Source of the DNA: an uncultured Anaerobutyricum sp.
GTDB lineage: Bacteria > Bacillota > Clostridia > Lachnospirales > Lachnospiraceae
Length of the DNA: 27,022 nt
Direction: 5' to 3'
Assembly: GCA_934317185.1 (NCBI GenBank)
Contig: CAKREJ010000014.1
Coordinates: 1 to 27,022 of the forward strand
The notes beneath the pieces were generated by a model. That model made no database searches and was not told the origin of the DNA. It was given only the letters and a program-made list of their open reading frames with translations. Each line of letters begins with the position of its first letter. Position 1 is the first letter of the stretch. Positions 7,650-15,753 of the stretch are shown here, in pieces. The position numbers and the translations under genes are program-made.

Positions 7650-8411
7650 ATGGTTAAAGTAATGATGTACGGATGTAATGGCTACATGGGTCATGTTATC
7701 TGTAATTTAATAAAAGATATGGAGAATGTCACTGTGGCAGCGGGAATTGACCCATGCCCAGGTGACCAGAAGGATTTTCCGGTATTTACATCCTTAGATG
7801 AGTGTGATGTAGATGTAGATGTTATCATTGATTTCTCTGCAGCCGTAGCAGTAGATGGTGTTCTTGATTACGCAGCAGCAAAGAAGATTCCTTTAGTAGA
7901 ATGTACAACAGGGCTTTCAGAAGAACAGCTTGCACATCTTGAAGAAGCCAGCAAGAAGACAGCGATTCTTCGTTCTGCTAATATGTCACTTGGTGTAAAT
8001 ACTTTATTAGAAATGATAAAAACTGCGACAAAGATTCTTGGGGAAGCAGGCTTTGATATTGATATCGTAGAGAAGCATCATCGTAGAAAGTTAGATGCAC
8101 CTTCAGGAACAGCATTAGCTTTTGCTGATTCTATCAATGAAGCAGCAGATGGCAAGTACAACTATGTATTTGACAGAAGCGAAAGAAGAATGCCACGCCC
8201 ACAGAATGAAATAGGAATTTCCGCCGTTCGTGGTGGAACTATCGTTGGGGAACACGAGATTATCTTTGCGGGAACGGATGAGGTAATCGAGTTCAAGCAC
8301 ACTGCATATTCCAGAGCTGTATTCGGAAAAGGTGCTGTGGAAGCTGCTGTATATCTGGCAGATAAACCGGCAGGCTTATATGATATGCAAGATGTAATTG
8401 CAGCTAAATAA
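7650..8411 (+). CDS. dapB: 4-hydroxy-tetrahydrodipicolinate reductase
   Basis: NAD(P)H-dependent reductase acting on the DapA product in diaminopimelate/lysine synthesis. The Rossmann glycine motif is GCNGYMG (8-14). The catalytic segment VEKHHRRKLDAPSGTA contains the His-His pair, the lysine and the substrate-binding DAPSGTA. At 253 residues it matches the shorter DapB forms. GGAGG lies 12 bases before the ATG, a slightly long spacing, but no other start fits the N-terminal strand. Second gene of the dapAB operon. Its TAA stop lies within the left end of palindromic element copy B, which probably terminates the transcript. Confidence 0.97.
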   Translation: MVKVMMYGCNGYMGHVICNLIKDMENVTVAAGIDPCPGDQKDFPVFTSLDECDVDVDVIIDFSAAVAVDGVLDYAAAKKIPLVECTTGLSEEQLAHLEEASKKTAILRSANMSLGVNTLLEMIKTATKILGEAGFDIDIVEKHHRRKLDAPSGTALAFADSINEAADGKYNYVFDRSERRMPRPQNEIGISAVRGGTIVGEHEIIFAGTDEVIEFKHTAYSRAVFGKGAVEAAVYLADKPAGLYDMQDVIAAK

Positions 8412-8594
8412 TCCCTGATTTATTGGAATGACGGACGAAAAATAAAAAAAGATACTGGTAAAATGTGACAGTAGTCGCTTTGTGAAGAATGTTCGCATAC
8501 AGCATACATTCTTTACTCACTTCGAAGTCACATTTTATCCAGTATCTTTTTTTATTTTTCTGTTTGCCTCATCCAGAAGTAAATCAGGAATTTA
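8405..8594 (+). repeat. Palindromic intergenic element, copy B (complete)
   Basis: A 190-bp near-palindrome. Outer arms TAAATAATCCCTGATTTA (8405-8422) and TAAATCAGGAATTTA (8580-8594) pair. A perfect 21-bp stem joins 8438-8458 to 8539-8559, continued by 11 bp (8459-8469 with 8527-8537) after a bulged T at 8538. Inside is the conserved core: CAGTAGTCGC (8469-8478), GTGAAGAATGTTCGCA (8482-8497) and ACATTCTTTACTC (8507-8519). The inner stem GAAGAATG/CATTCTTT closes a loop of about 16 bases. The element directly follows dapB and includes its stop codon. Likely acts at least as a terminator; whether it is a mobile relic or an RNA element is open. Confidence 0.9.
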
Positions 8595-8739
8595 TATATA
8601 TATCAGATGCAAGATAACGCCAAATCTAAAAGTGATAAGCAATTTCAGTGATTAGACTAATTCCTCATCTGCTGGAGATTTTCGTCAATTTTTCAAATCG
8701 GACTTTTTTGTAAAGTGAGCGGACTTTTTTGTTGTGCTA

Positions 8740-8768
8740 TTGACAGAAATGAAAGTATATAATATACT
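8740..8768 (+). promoter_or_regulatory. Sigma-A promoter of pyruvate carboxylase
   Basis: TTGACA (8740-8745), a 17-base spacer and TATACT (8763-8768), a near-perfect match. The predicted start near 8775 gives a leader of about 130 bases before the chosen start codon at 8905. Confidence 0.85.
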
Positions 8769-8780
8769 CTAACGCAAAAG

Positions 8781-8825
8781 TTTTAATTTCAAAAAAAAGA
8801 GAAAAGATTACGTTCGAAATTAAAA
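8781..8825 (+). promoter_or_regulatory. Leader hairpin upstream of pyc
   Basis: TTTTAATTTC (8781-8790) pairs perfectly with GAAATTAAAA (8816-8825), a 10-bp AT-rich stem with a 25-base purine-rich loop, beginning a few bases after the predicted transcription start. Seen directly; a role in mRNA stability or control of pyc is inference. Confidence 0.4.
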
Positions 8826-8904
8826 TGTAACTATTAAGCGAAGCGATATGGTGCAGAAAAGAGCTGTAAGTGAGAACTCGCATGAAAATAGGAGGGTTAG
8901 GGTT

Positions 8905-11900
8905 ATGTCAGGAAAGGTAAATGTAAAGAAGTTTAGAAAAGTCCTTGTTGCGAATCGTGGGGAGATTGCGATTCGTATTTTCAGAGCATTAAGTGAGCTT
9001 GGAATTACAACAGTTAGTATTTATTCAAAAGAAGACCGTTATGCAATGTTTCGTTCTAAGGCGGATGAGTCCTATCCGTTAAATCCTCAGAAGGGACCGA
9101 TTGATGCATACCTTGATATTGATACGATTATTAAGATTGCGCTTTCCACAGGGGTAGATGCGATTCATCCGGGATATGGATTCCTTTCGGAAAATCCAGA
9201 CTTTGCGGATGCATGTGAGAAAAATGGAATTGTATTTATTGGACCGGGCAGCAATATTATGAATGCGATGGGAGATAAGATTTCTTCTAAAAAGATTGCC
9301 ATTGAAGCAAATGTTCCGATTATTCCAGGTGTGGATTATGCGATTAAGAAAGTGGATGAAGCGAAAAAAATCGCAGCTTGGGTTGGGTATCCGGTTATGC
9401 TTAAAGCAAGCAATGGCGGCGGGGGACGTGGCATGCGAATCGTAAACCGGGAAGAGGATTTAGAGAAGGAATTTAACGAAGCGAAGAATGAATCGAAGAA
9501 AGCTTTCGGTGATGATATGATCTTCATTGAAAAGTATCTAAGAGGTCCAAAGCATATAGAGGTCCAGATTATCGGAGATAATTATGGAAATGTGGTACAT
9601 CTTTATGACAGAGATTGTTCTGTTCAGCGAAGACATCAAAAGGTAGTAGAATATGCTCCGGCATTTTCTGTGCCGGAAACAGTACGTCAGGAAATCTTTG
9701 ATGCTTCTATTCGACTGGCGAAAACAGTAGGCTATCGTAATGCCGGAACGTTAGAATTTTTGGTAGATGCAGATAATCATCCATATTTTATCGAGATGAA
9801 TCCTCGAATTCAGGTAGAGCATACGGTAAGTGAGATGGTTACGGATATCGATATCGTACAGACACAGATCCTTGTTGCGGAAGGTTATCCTTTGGATTCA
9901 GAAGAAATTGCAATCCCGTCTCAGGAAAGTGTAGCATGTACGGGATATTCTATCCAGACTCGTGTAACAACAGAAGACCCGGCGAATAATTTCCTTCCGG
10001 ATACAGGAGAGATTACGGTATATCGTTCAGGCTCAGGTAATGGAATTCGTCTTGACGGAGGCAATGCCTATACAGGAGCAGTGATTTCTCCGTATTATGA
10101 CAGTCTTCTTGTAAAAGCAATATCCCATGACAGAACTTTTTCTGGAGCAGTAAGAAAGTCCATCAGAGCTTTGCAGGAAATGCGTATTCGTGGAGTAAAA
10201 ACGAACATTCCATTTCTTGTGAATGTGTTAAATCATCCAACATTCCAAAATGGACAGTGTTATACAACATTTATTGAGGAAACACCGGAACTTTTTGAGC
10301 TTACTAAGAGTCAGAATCGTGCAAATAAGATTATTGAATTTATCGGGGATCGTATCGTAAATTCGAATAATGGAGAAAAACCATTCTATGAAAATAGAGT
10401 TCTTCCAAAGATTGATAAGAACAAACCGGTTTATGGAGCGAGAGATGAATTTTTAAAATTGGGTGCACAGGGATTTATGCAGAAAATCTTGAAAGAGGAT
10501 AAGCTTTATGTGACGGATACCACAATGCGAGATGCACAGCAGTCATTGATGGCAACTCGTATGAGAAGTAAGGATTTATGTGGTGCAGCTTATGCGACAA
10601 ATGCATTTATGCAGAATGCATTTTCTGTGGAAGCGTGGGGTGGTGCTACTTATGATACAGCCTATCGCTTTTTGAAGGAATCTCCGTGGAAACGTCTGGA
10701 ATTATTAAGAGAAAGAATGCCAAATACATTGATCCAGATGCTTCTCCGTGCATCGAATGCAGTGGGATACAGCAACTATCCGGATAATGTTGTAAAAGAA
10801 TTTATTCGTATCTCAGCAGATCATGGTATTGATATTTTTCGTATTTTTGACAGTTTAAACTGGGTAGAAAATATGAAGATGCCAATAGACGAAGCACTGA
10901 AAACTGGAAAAATCGTAGAGGGAACCATTTGTTATACAGGAGATGTCAGCAATCCAAATGAGACAAAATACACACTTGATTATTATGTGAAGATGGCTCT
11001 TGAATTAGAAAAACTCGGATGCCACTCGATTGCGATCAAGGATATGGCGGCACTTTTAAAACCTCGGGCAGCAAAAGAGCTTGTAGGTACCCTGAAAAAA
11101 GAACTTCATGTACCATTACATTTACATACACATGATTCTACGGGTAACGGTGTGAGTACAGTGCTTATGGCAGCGGAGGCAGGAGTAGACATAGTTGACT
11201 TAGCGATTGAATCTATGTCATCAATGACAAGTCAGCCATCCATGAATGCAGTTGTGGAAGCACTTCGTGGAACAAAGAGAGATACAGGGCTTGATTTTGA
11301 AGAATTGTCAGAACTGAGCAGATATTATAACCGGATTAGAAATGTGTATGCAATATTTGAGAGTGATATGAAGTCTCCAAATACTGAGATTTATAAATAT
11401 GAGATTCCCGGAGGACAATATTCTAACCTTCTTGCACAGGTTACAGAAATGGGATCTCCGGAAGAATTTGAGGCAATCAAAGGTCTTTATAAAGAAGCGA
11501 ATGATTTACTTGGCAATATTGTAAAAGTAACTCCTACATCAAAGGCAGTAGGTGATCTTGCAATTTTCATGTATAAAAATAATCTTAATAAAGAGAATAT
11601 TTTAACTGACGGAGCTAATCTGTCTTATCCGGATTCTGTTGTTTCTTATTTTCAGGGAATGATGGGACAGCCTTATGGTGGATTTCCGAAAGAATTGCAG
11701 AAAATTGTATTAAAAGATATTGAGCCGCTTACAGAACGTCCAGGCAAATTACTGCCACCGGAAGATTTGGAAGGCATTAAAAAGCACCTCATTGAAAAAT
11801 ACCATTATGAGGATAAATCAGAAGAAGTCATGGCACAAAAAGCAATCAGTTATGCCTTATATCCAAAGGTTTATGAGGATTATTGTGAACATTTTGAGAT

Positions 11901-12369
11901 GTATAATGATGTGACGAGATTGGAAAGCCATGTATATTTCTATGGTTTGAGAAAAGGCGAAGAAACATACTTAAAGATTGGCGAAGGAAAAGAACTTCTG
12001 ATTAAATATCTTGAACAGAGTGATCCGGATGCAAATGGAATCCGAACATTAAGTTTTCAGGTAAATGGTTCTATTCGTACTGTGAAGATTCAAGATCATA
12101 ATCTTGAGATTAAGACAGACCGTCGCTTAAAAGCAGATAAGAATAATCCACAGCATCTCGGATCTTCTATTCCGGGAACTGTTGACAAAGTTCTTGTTAA
12201 AGAAGGCGATGTAGTAACAAAGAATATGCCACTTATGACAATTGAGGCGATGAAGATGGAGACAACGGTAGTATCTACGGTAAACGGAACGGTAGATAAG
12301 ATCTATGTTGAGTCTGGGGATAGCGTACATCAGGATGATTTACTTGTATCATTTCATATTAAAGAATGA
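8905..12369 (+). CDS. pyc: Pyruvate carboxylase
   Basis: One-chain biotin enzyme (1154 residues) that carboxylates pyruvate to oxaloacetate using ATP and bicarbonate. Domains in order: biotin carboxylase (about 8-460; ATP-grasp K167 in KASNGGGGRG, EMNPRIQVEHTV), carboxyltransferase (about 530-800; metal-binding D543 in DTTMRDAQQS, carbamylated lysine K712 in AIKDMAALLKP, then LHTHDSTG), the PYC/OADA tetramerisation region, and a C-terminal biotinyl domain with K1117 in EAMKME. Start at 8905 is chosen because AGGAGG (8890-8895) is nine bases upstream; an in-frame ATG at 8848 would add 19 residues with no family match. It provides oxaloacetate for aspartate, lysine, pyrimidine and glutamate synthesis. 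Monocistronic, with its own promoter. Confidence 0.97.
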   Translation: MSGKVNVKKFRKVLVANRGEIAIRIFRALSELGITTVSIYSKEDRYAMFRSKADESYPLNPQKGPIDAYLDIDTIIKIALSTGVDAIHPGYGFLSENPDFADACEKNGIVFIGPGSNIMNAMGDKISSKKIAIEANVPIIPGVDYAIKKVDEAKKIAAWVGYPVMLKASNGGGGRGMRIVNREEDLEKEFNEAKNESKKAFGDDMIFIEKYLRGPKHIEVQIIGDNYGNVVHLYDRDCSVQRRHQKVVEYAPAFSVPETVRQEIFDASIRLAKTVGYRNAGTLEFLVDADNHPYFIEMNPRIQVEHTVSEMVTDIDIVQTQILVAEGYPLDSEEIAIPSQESVACTGYSIQTRVTTEDPANNFLPDTGEITVYRSGSGNGIRLDGGNAYTGAVISPYYDSLLVKAISHDRTFSGAVRKSIRALQEMRIRGVKTNIPFLVNVLNHPTFQNGQCYTTFIEETPELFELTKSQNRANKIIEFIGDRIVNSNNGEKPFYENRVLPKIDKNKPVYGARDEFLKLGAQGFMQKILKEDKLYVTDTTMRDAQQSLMATRMRSKDLCGAAYATNAFMQNAFSVEAWGGATYDTAYRFLKESPWKRLELLRERMPNTLIQMLLRASNAVGYSNYPDNVVKEFIRISADHGIDIFRIFDSLNWVENMKMPIDEALKTGKIVEGTICYTGDVSNPNETKYTLDYYVKMALELEKLGCHSIAIKDMAALLKPRAAKELVGTLKKELHVPLHLHTHDSTGNGVSTVLMAAEAGVDIVDLAIESMSSMTSQPSMNAVVEALRGTKRDTGLDFEELSELSRYYNRIRNVYAIFESDMKSPNTEIYKYEIPGGQYSNLLAQVTEMGSPEEFEAIKGLYKEANDLLGNIVKVTPTSKAVGDLAIFMYKNNLNKENILTDGANLSYPDSVVSYFQGMMGQPYGGFPKELQKIVLKDIEPLTERPGKLLPPEDLEGIKKHLIEKYHYEDKSEEVMAQKAISYALYPKVYEDYCEHFEMYNDVTRLESHVYFYGLRKGEETYLKIGEGKELLIKYLEQSDPDANGIRTLSFQVNGSIRTVKIQDHNLEIKTDRRLKADKNNPQHLGSSIPGTVDKVLVKEGDVVTKNMPLMTIEAMKMETTVVSTVNGTVDKIYVESGDSVHQDDLLVSFHIKE

Positions 12370-12580
12370 TTTTACGGGATAACTGCAAAAAACATCTGCA
12401 AAATCTTTCTGCCGTAAGAGAAGATGTGTTGTTCAAAATGGCGGACATATCAGAAATAAAAATAGTGAATTATAAAAATAAGAATCTAAAATACGCATAA
12501 AAATAATCAATGAAAAACAAGTAAGAAAAGCAACAATCAATAATAATACAAAATATCCTTCTTAAAGTTTTAGATGTGCA

Positions 12581-12625
12581 AAATAACCTCAAGTGCAGAA
12601 TTGAAATCTGTGGTTGAGGTTATTT
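12581..12625. terminator. Bidirectional terminator between pyc and the S8 peptidase gene
   Basis: AAATAACCTCAA (12581-12592) pairs perfectly with TTGAGGTTATTT (12614-12625), 12 bp, with a 21-base loop that itself contains CAGA/TCTG. T-rich sequence follows on the plus strand (CTATTATAG) and the A-rich 5' arm gives U's on the minus strand. It lies between convergent genes, about 210 bases after pyc and 30 bases after the peptidase gene. The remaining 200 bases are AT-rich with no further feature recognised. Confidence 0.65.
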
Positions 12626-12656
12626 CTATTATAGTTATAAAAAAATGCTGTTGGAA

Positions 12657-14504
12657 TCAAAAGACATTTTTTAAATATAAAGCTCCCCAGCCAACTTTCT
12701 CATTTGGATATTTAGAAAAGGCTGGTAAAGCTCTTGCACTCTTCCAAAGGTATGCCTTTAGTTTCTCGCCATAAAGAAAGGGATCATTGCCCTCTACAAT
12801 GCCATATTGCATTAAAAGTGCAGCGGCTCCGGCAACAAAAGGCGATGCCATAGAGGTTCCGGTTCGTATAGTATAGCCCCCTCCGGGAGCGGTACTTAAT
12901 ATATTTACTGCCGGGGCACAAAGATCAGGTTTTGTATGCATAGTATTAGAAAAACCCTGACCGGAAAATGGGGCGAATACATCAAGACTGCTGTTATAGC
13001 CGCTAACACTGATTACGGAAGATGCAGTGGAAGGAATCGTAAAAGTCATGTCAGAAGAAGGTGAGGTAAAGCCTGTAGCGGAATTCGTAGCATCTTTTGA
13101 GGGCAACCAGAATTGCAGCCGCCTATCAATAATTTTTCCTGTTGGAATGGACGTGATCCGTAATGTCCAGGTACCAGAAGGGATAAAGGAAGCATTTGGA
13201 TTAAAAGAAAGAAAATATTGTCGAAATGGCTGATAGGGTGTGGGGTTGTTAATAGTAAGATAAATCGTTGTGTCAGCAATCATATAAGTGTAGATGCCGG
13301 GCACAGCAGGAAAGGTAAAACTTTGTGAGCCAGAAGGAGCGAGAAGTTCATAAGAAAAATCATCTGCAAAGACCTGCCATATTTCAAGATAAAGACTGCG
13401 CTCACCGGGAGCTATAGTAAAAGAGAGAAATTTTTCATAGTAGTTTTTTGTTGAAGAAGGAAGAGTATTTAAAGAAGCGTGTCTTCTTGTGAGACCTTCG
13501 TTTCCGGTGGCAACAGAAGTGGTATTTTTACCATAAAAAGAAACTTGTTCCATAAAAAGTTCTAAAAGACTGTTTCCGGTATGAGAACCATCATTTGAAC
13601 CATAACTGATATTGATACTTAAAGGCAGAGAACGGGAGCTTGCAAAGCGGACAGCAAAGTTAATAGCCATCATAAGATTCGCATAGTCGCTATAAATCAA
13701 AGAAGCTTCATTTTTTAATTTTACAACAATCAGAGAACTTTCAGGAGCAACTCCCTGATTTGTTCCGTTACTAGCTCTGCCATTTCCTGCACTAATACCG
13801 GCGATGTGTGTGCCATGACCGGAAATATCTTCTGAAGGAGAAAGTGATTCAGAAGCAGACCCAAGTGCAGTCGGGGCAGAGGAATCAAAAAAGAAAAAAT
13901 TGTTTTCGTCTGTAAGCAGTTGATTTAAATCTTCTTCTGAAAAAATAATTCCCAGATTATAAGGATTATTTATAGAAAAATGATCAGGAATAAAAGGCAG
14001 GCTCTGATCCCAGTAAGCCAAAATACGTGTACTTCCGTCAGCATTTCTAAAATCAGGATGTTTATAATCTACACCGGAATCAAGAATAGCGATGGCAGTT
14101 CCTTTCCCGGTAAGGGTGGTGGTATTTACATTTCTTCCGGTAATGATATTATAATCAGGTAAGCCGGAAGAGGAGACTCCTGTAAGTGCATTTTCGTAAA
14201 TTGGACGGGAAAGTTCAACATAAAGAACCTGAGAAAAAGTTAAAAAAACAGGGAGATCCTTTTCCTTGATAAAAAGAATCGCAAAATTACCAAGCAGAGG
14301 AATAAACGTAAAAGGGACTTCTTTTTGTATTTCTTTGAGAGAACCATTATAAAAAAGAATCAGTTTCCATATATCTGTATCAGGAGAAAAACCAGATCGA
14401 AGTAAAGGATCTGTCTGTCGACTTTCATTATCTAAAGAAAGCGAGAGGGCAAGCTCAGGATTTAACTTTTGATTTATTTGTTCAATTTCAGTAATAGAAA
14501 GCAT
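12657..14504 (-). CDS. S8 family subtilisin-like serine peptidase (Csp-like)
   Basis: A 615-residue subtilase with an intact catalytic triad: D142 in AILDSGVDYKHP, H230 in SGHGTHIAG and S551 in TGTSMASPFVAGAA, plus oxyanion N335 in ATGNEG. Residues 1-115 resemble the prodomain of clostridial Csp spore-germination proteases. The stretch between N335 and S551 is long and beta-rich (about 350-490), consistent with the jelly-roll insertion described for CspB. There is no signal peptide or membrane segment, so it would act inside the cell or the developing spore. Such genes are common in Lachnospiraceae; the substrate cannot be read from sequence. Start supported by AAGGTGG seven bases upstream. 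No clear sigma-A promoter was found; a sporulation sigma factor is possible but not shown. Confidence 0.9.
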   Translation of the reverse strand: MLSITEIEQINQKLNPELALSLSLDNESRQTDPLLRSGFSPDTDIWKLILFYNGSLKEIQKEVPFTFIPLLGNFAILFIKEKDLPVFLTFSQVLYVELSRPIYENALTGVSSSGLPDYNIITGRNVNTTTLTGKGTAIAILDSGVDYKHPDFRNADGSTRILAYWDQSLPFIPDHFSINNPYNLGIIFSEEDLNQLLTDENNFFFFDSSAPTALGSASESLSPSEDISGHGTHIAGISAGNGRASNGTNQGVAPESSLIVVKLKNEASLIYSDYANLMMAINFAVRFASSRSLPLSINISYGSNDGSHTGNSLLELFMEQVSFYGKNTTSVATGNEGLTRRHASLNTLPSSTKNYYEKFLSFTIAPGERSLYLEIWQVFADDFSYELLAPSGSQSFTFPAVPGIYTYMIADTTIYLTINNPTPYQPFRQYFLSFNPNASFIPSGTWTLRITSIPTGKIIDRRLQFWLPSKDATNSATGFTSPSSDMTFTIPSTASSVISVSGYNSSLDVFAPFSGQGFSNTMHTKPDLCAPAVNILSTAPGGGYTIRTGTSMASPFVAGAAALLMQYGIVEGNDPFLYGEKLKAYLWKSARALPAFSKYPNEKVGWGALYLKNVF

Positions 14505-14548
14505 AATAACCCCACCTTGAATTTTACAACAAATATATTCAATAAGTA

Positions 14549-14830
14549 ACTATTTAGTTCATTAAAAACGGACGAACCCCGGAAATAAAAGAATCCTTAT
14601 TTATTAAAGGAAACGGACGAAAAATAAAAAAGTATATAGTAGCATCTGTGCCAGTAGTCGCTGTGTGAAGAATGTTCGCAAAAAAGCTTACATTCTTTAC
14701 TCGCTCCGAGGTCACATCTGCTACTATATACTTTTTTATTTTTCTGTTTTTTGATCAATTCTTCAAATAAGGATTCTTTTATTTCTGCGGTTCTCGTCTG
14801 TTGCTAAATTGAAGATGAGAACTAAATAGT
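14549..14830 (+). repeat. Palindromic intergenic element, copy C
   Basis: A 282-bp nested palindrome upstream of the S8 peptidase gene. Outermost arms: ACTATTTAGTTC (14549-14560) with GAACTAAATAGT (14819-14830). Middle arms: 14577-14602 with 14765-14790, 24 of 26 positions paired. Inner stem: 14620-14644 with 14719-14743, 25 bp perfect and AT-rich, with a sequence different from copies B and D. The core is the shared one: GTGCCAGTAGTCGCT (14648-14662), GTGAAGAATGTTCGCA (14665-14680), ACATTCTTTACTCGCTCCGAGGTCAC (14690-14715). It carries the same ACGGACGAAAAATA entry and TATTTTTCTGTTT exit as copies B and D. Same orientation as B, opposite to D. Confidence 0.9.
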
Positions 14831-14835
14831 ATGGG

Positions 14836-14883
14836 AAGGAAGAGGGGGAGAAACACCCAATCTCTTCCGTCTTCTCCCCCTTC
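14836..14883. repeat. Purine/pyrimidine-rich inverted repeat between copies C and D
   Basis: GGGGGAGAA (14844-14852) pairs with TTCTCCCCC (14872-14880), inside a 21-base all-purine run (14833-14853) on the left and a pyrimidine-rich run on the right. It occupies the spacer between the two element copies and is the most GC-rich hairpin of the intergenic block. Function unknown. Confidence 0.6.
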
Positions 14884-14894
14884 TCACTCATTTG

Positions 14895-15080
14895 CTATTT
14901 AGTATCATTTCTTCTGGAGCCAGCAAACAGAAAAATAGAAAAGAAATACTGGATAAAATGTGACCTCGGAGCGAGTAAAGAATGGGAGCCGCCTGCGAGC
15001 ATTCTTCACGGAGCGACTACTGGCACATTTTACCAGTATTTCTTTTCTATTTTTCGTCCGTCCTTAATGAACTAAATAGT
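14895..15080 (-). repeat. Palindromic intergenic element, copy D (inverted relative to C)
   Basis: A 186-bp copy on the minus strand between copy C and dtd. The stem 14931-14952 with 15033-15054 is 22 bp and perfect, extended by TAAAATGTG/CACATTTTA after a bulged A at 14953, the same bulge as in copy B. The core on the minus strand reads GTGCCAGTAGTCGC, GTGAAGAATG, then CATTCTTTACTCGCTCCGAGGTCAC. The loop is GC-richer (GGGAGCCGCCTGCGAGC, 14984-15000). Outer arms are CTATTTAGT (14895-14903) and ACTAAATAG (15071-15079). Its right end, TTAATGAACTAAATAGT (15064-15080), is the exact inverted repeat of the left end of copy C (14549-14565). Confidence 0.9.
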
Positions 15081-15128
15081 AAAATGTGTTATAGTTGATA
15101 TATCTTTGATGAAGGATGGAATGAATTT

Positions 15129-15575
15129 ATGAAAGCAGTATTACAGGTAGTTTCACATGCGGTTGTTCGTGTGGAAGGAGAAGTTACAGGCCAGATTGGC
15201 AAAGGATTATTAGTTTTTCTTGGCGTGGCTGAAGAAGATGAGAAGGCAGATCTTGATAAGATTGTAAAGAAAGTAACGGAGCTGCGGATTTTTAAGGATG
15301 ATGCAGGAAAGACAAACCTTTCCCTTCAAGATGTGGGAGGAGAGCTTTTAGTAGTTTCTCAATTCACCTTGCTCGCAGATTGTAAAAAAGGAAGAAGACC
15401 AAGCTTTGTAAAGGCGGGAAATCCGCAGAAAGCAGAAGAAATGTACGAAGAATTTATACGAGTGTGCAAGGAAAAAGTTTTGAAAGTAGAGCATGGTATT
15501 TTTGGTGCGAATATGAAGGTAGAACTTTTGAATGATGGTCCGTTTACGATAGTCTTAGATAGTAAAGAGTTATAA
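15129..15575 (+). CDS. dtd: D-aminoacyl-tRNA deacylase
   Basis: A 148-residue chirality-proofreading enzyme that hydrolyses D-amino acids from mischarged tRNA (D-Tyr-tRNA deacylase family). Visible motifs: MKAVLQVVSHAVVRVEGE at the start, LRIFKDDAGKTNLSLQDV (52-69), the active-site SQFTLLADCKKGRRPSF (78-94) and the cis-proline motif NDGPFT near the end. Length is typical. GAAGGA lies 12 bases before the ATG. A four-codon ATG..TGA mini-frame (15121-15132) overlaps the start codon. In many Firmicutes dtd directly follows rel; here it lies about 4.3 kb upstream of rel with icd, a DUF2156 gene and pyrBI between. A possible extended -10 (TGTTATAGT, 15087-15095) lies seven bases after element copy D. 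Confidence 0.96.
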   Translation: MKAVLQVVSHAVVRVEGEVTGQIGKGLLVFLGVAEEDEKADLDKIVKKVTELRIFKDDAGKTNLSLQDVGGELLVVSQFTLLADCKKGRRPSFVKAGNPQKAEEMYEEFIRVCKEKVLKVEHGIFGANMKVELLNDGPFTIVLDSKEL

Positions 15576-15599
15576 ATATGAATTATTGTCGGAAAAAAC

Positions 15600-15629
15600 T
15601 TGCATTTTATATATGCTTTACTATATAAT
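15600..15629 (+). promoter_or_regulatory. Sigma-A promoter of icd
   Basis: TTGCAT (15600-15605), an 18-base spacer and TATAAT (15624-15629). Predicts a leader of about 115 bases that contains a small hairpin TGAAG/CTTCA (about 15679-15695). Confidence 0.65.
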
Positions 15630-15753
15630 AACGAATAGCAGGTTTGTAGAATATTTGCCATTGTAAGTTAAGAAGTACTGAAGTTTCAGCTTCATGTGCC
15701 ATTTACATAATTAGAATGGGAATAAGTTAAGCAAGATAGAAGGGAGATACACA

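Noticed and set aside
8848..8904. Upstream ATG of pyruvate carboxylase
   Set aside because: No ribosome binding site precedes it, while AGGAGG is ideally placed for the ATG at 8905; the 19 extra residues are not typical of the family.
9336..9527. Short minus-strand frames inside pyc, and similar frames inside other large genes
   Set aside because: They lie opposite well-supported enzymes, lack ribosome binding sites and recognisable domains, and look like shadows of the coding strand.
13046..13279. Frames within the S8 peptidase gene on both strands (including 13027-13233)
   Set aside because: The peptidase frame is continuous with all catalytic residues; these are out-of-frame shadows with no start signals.
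1..15080. CRISPR array made by the recurring GAAGAATG/CATTCTT units
   Set aside because: There are only four copies, each a long palindrome kilobases apart or inverted, with no regular short repeats and spacers and no cas gene.
14549..15080. Insertion sequence carrying a transposase
   Set aside because: No reading frame of useful size lies within the palindromic block; any mobility would need a transposase elsewhere.
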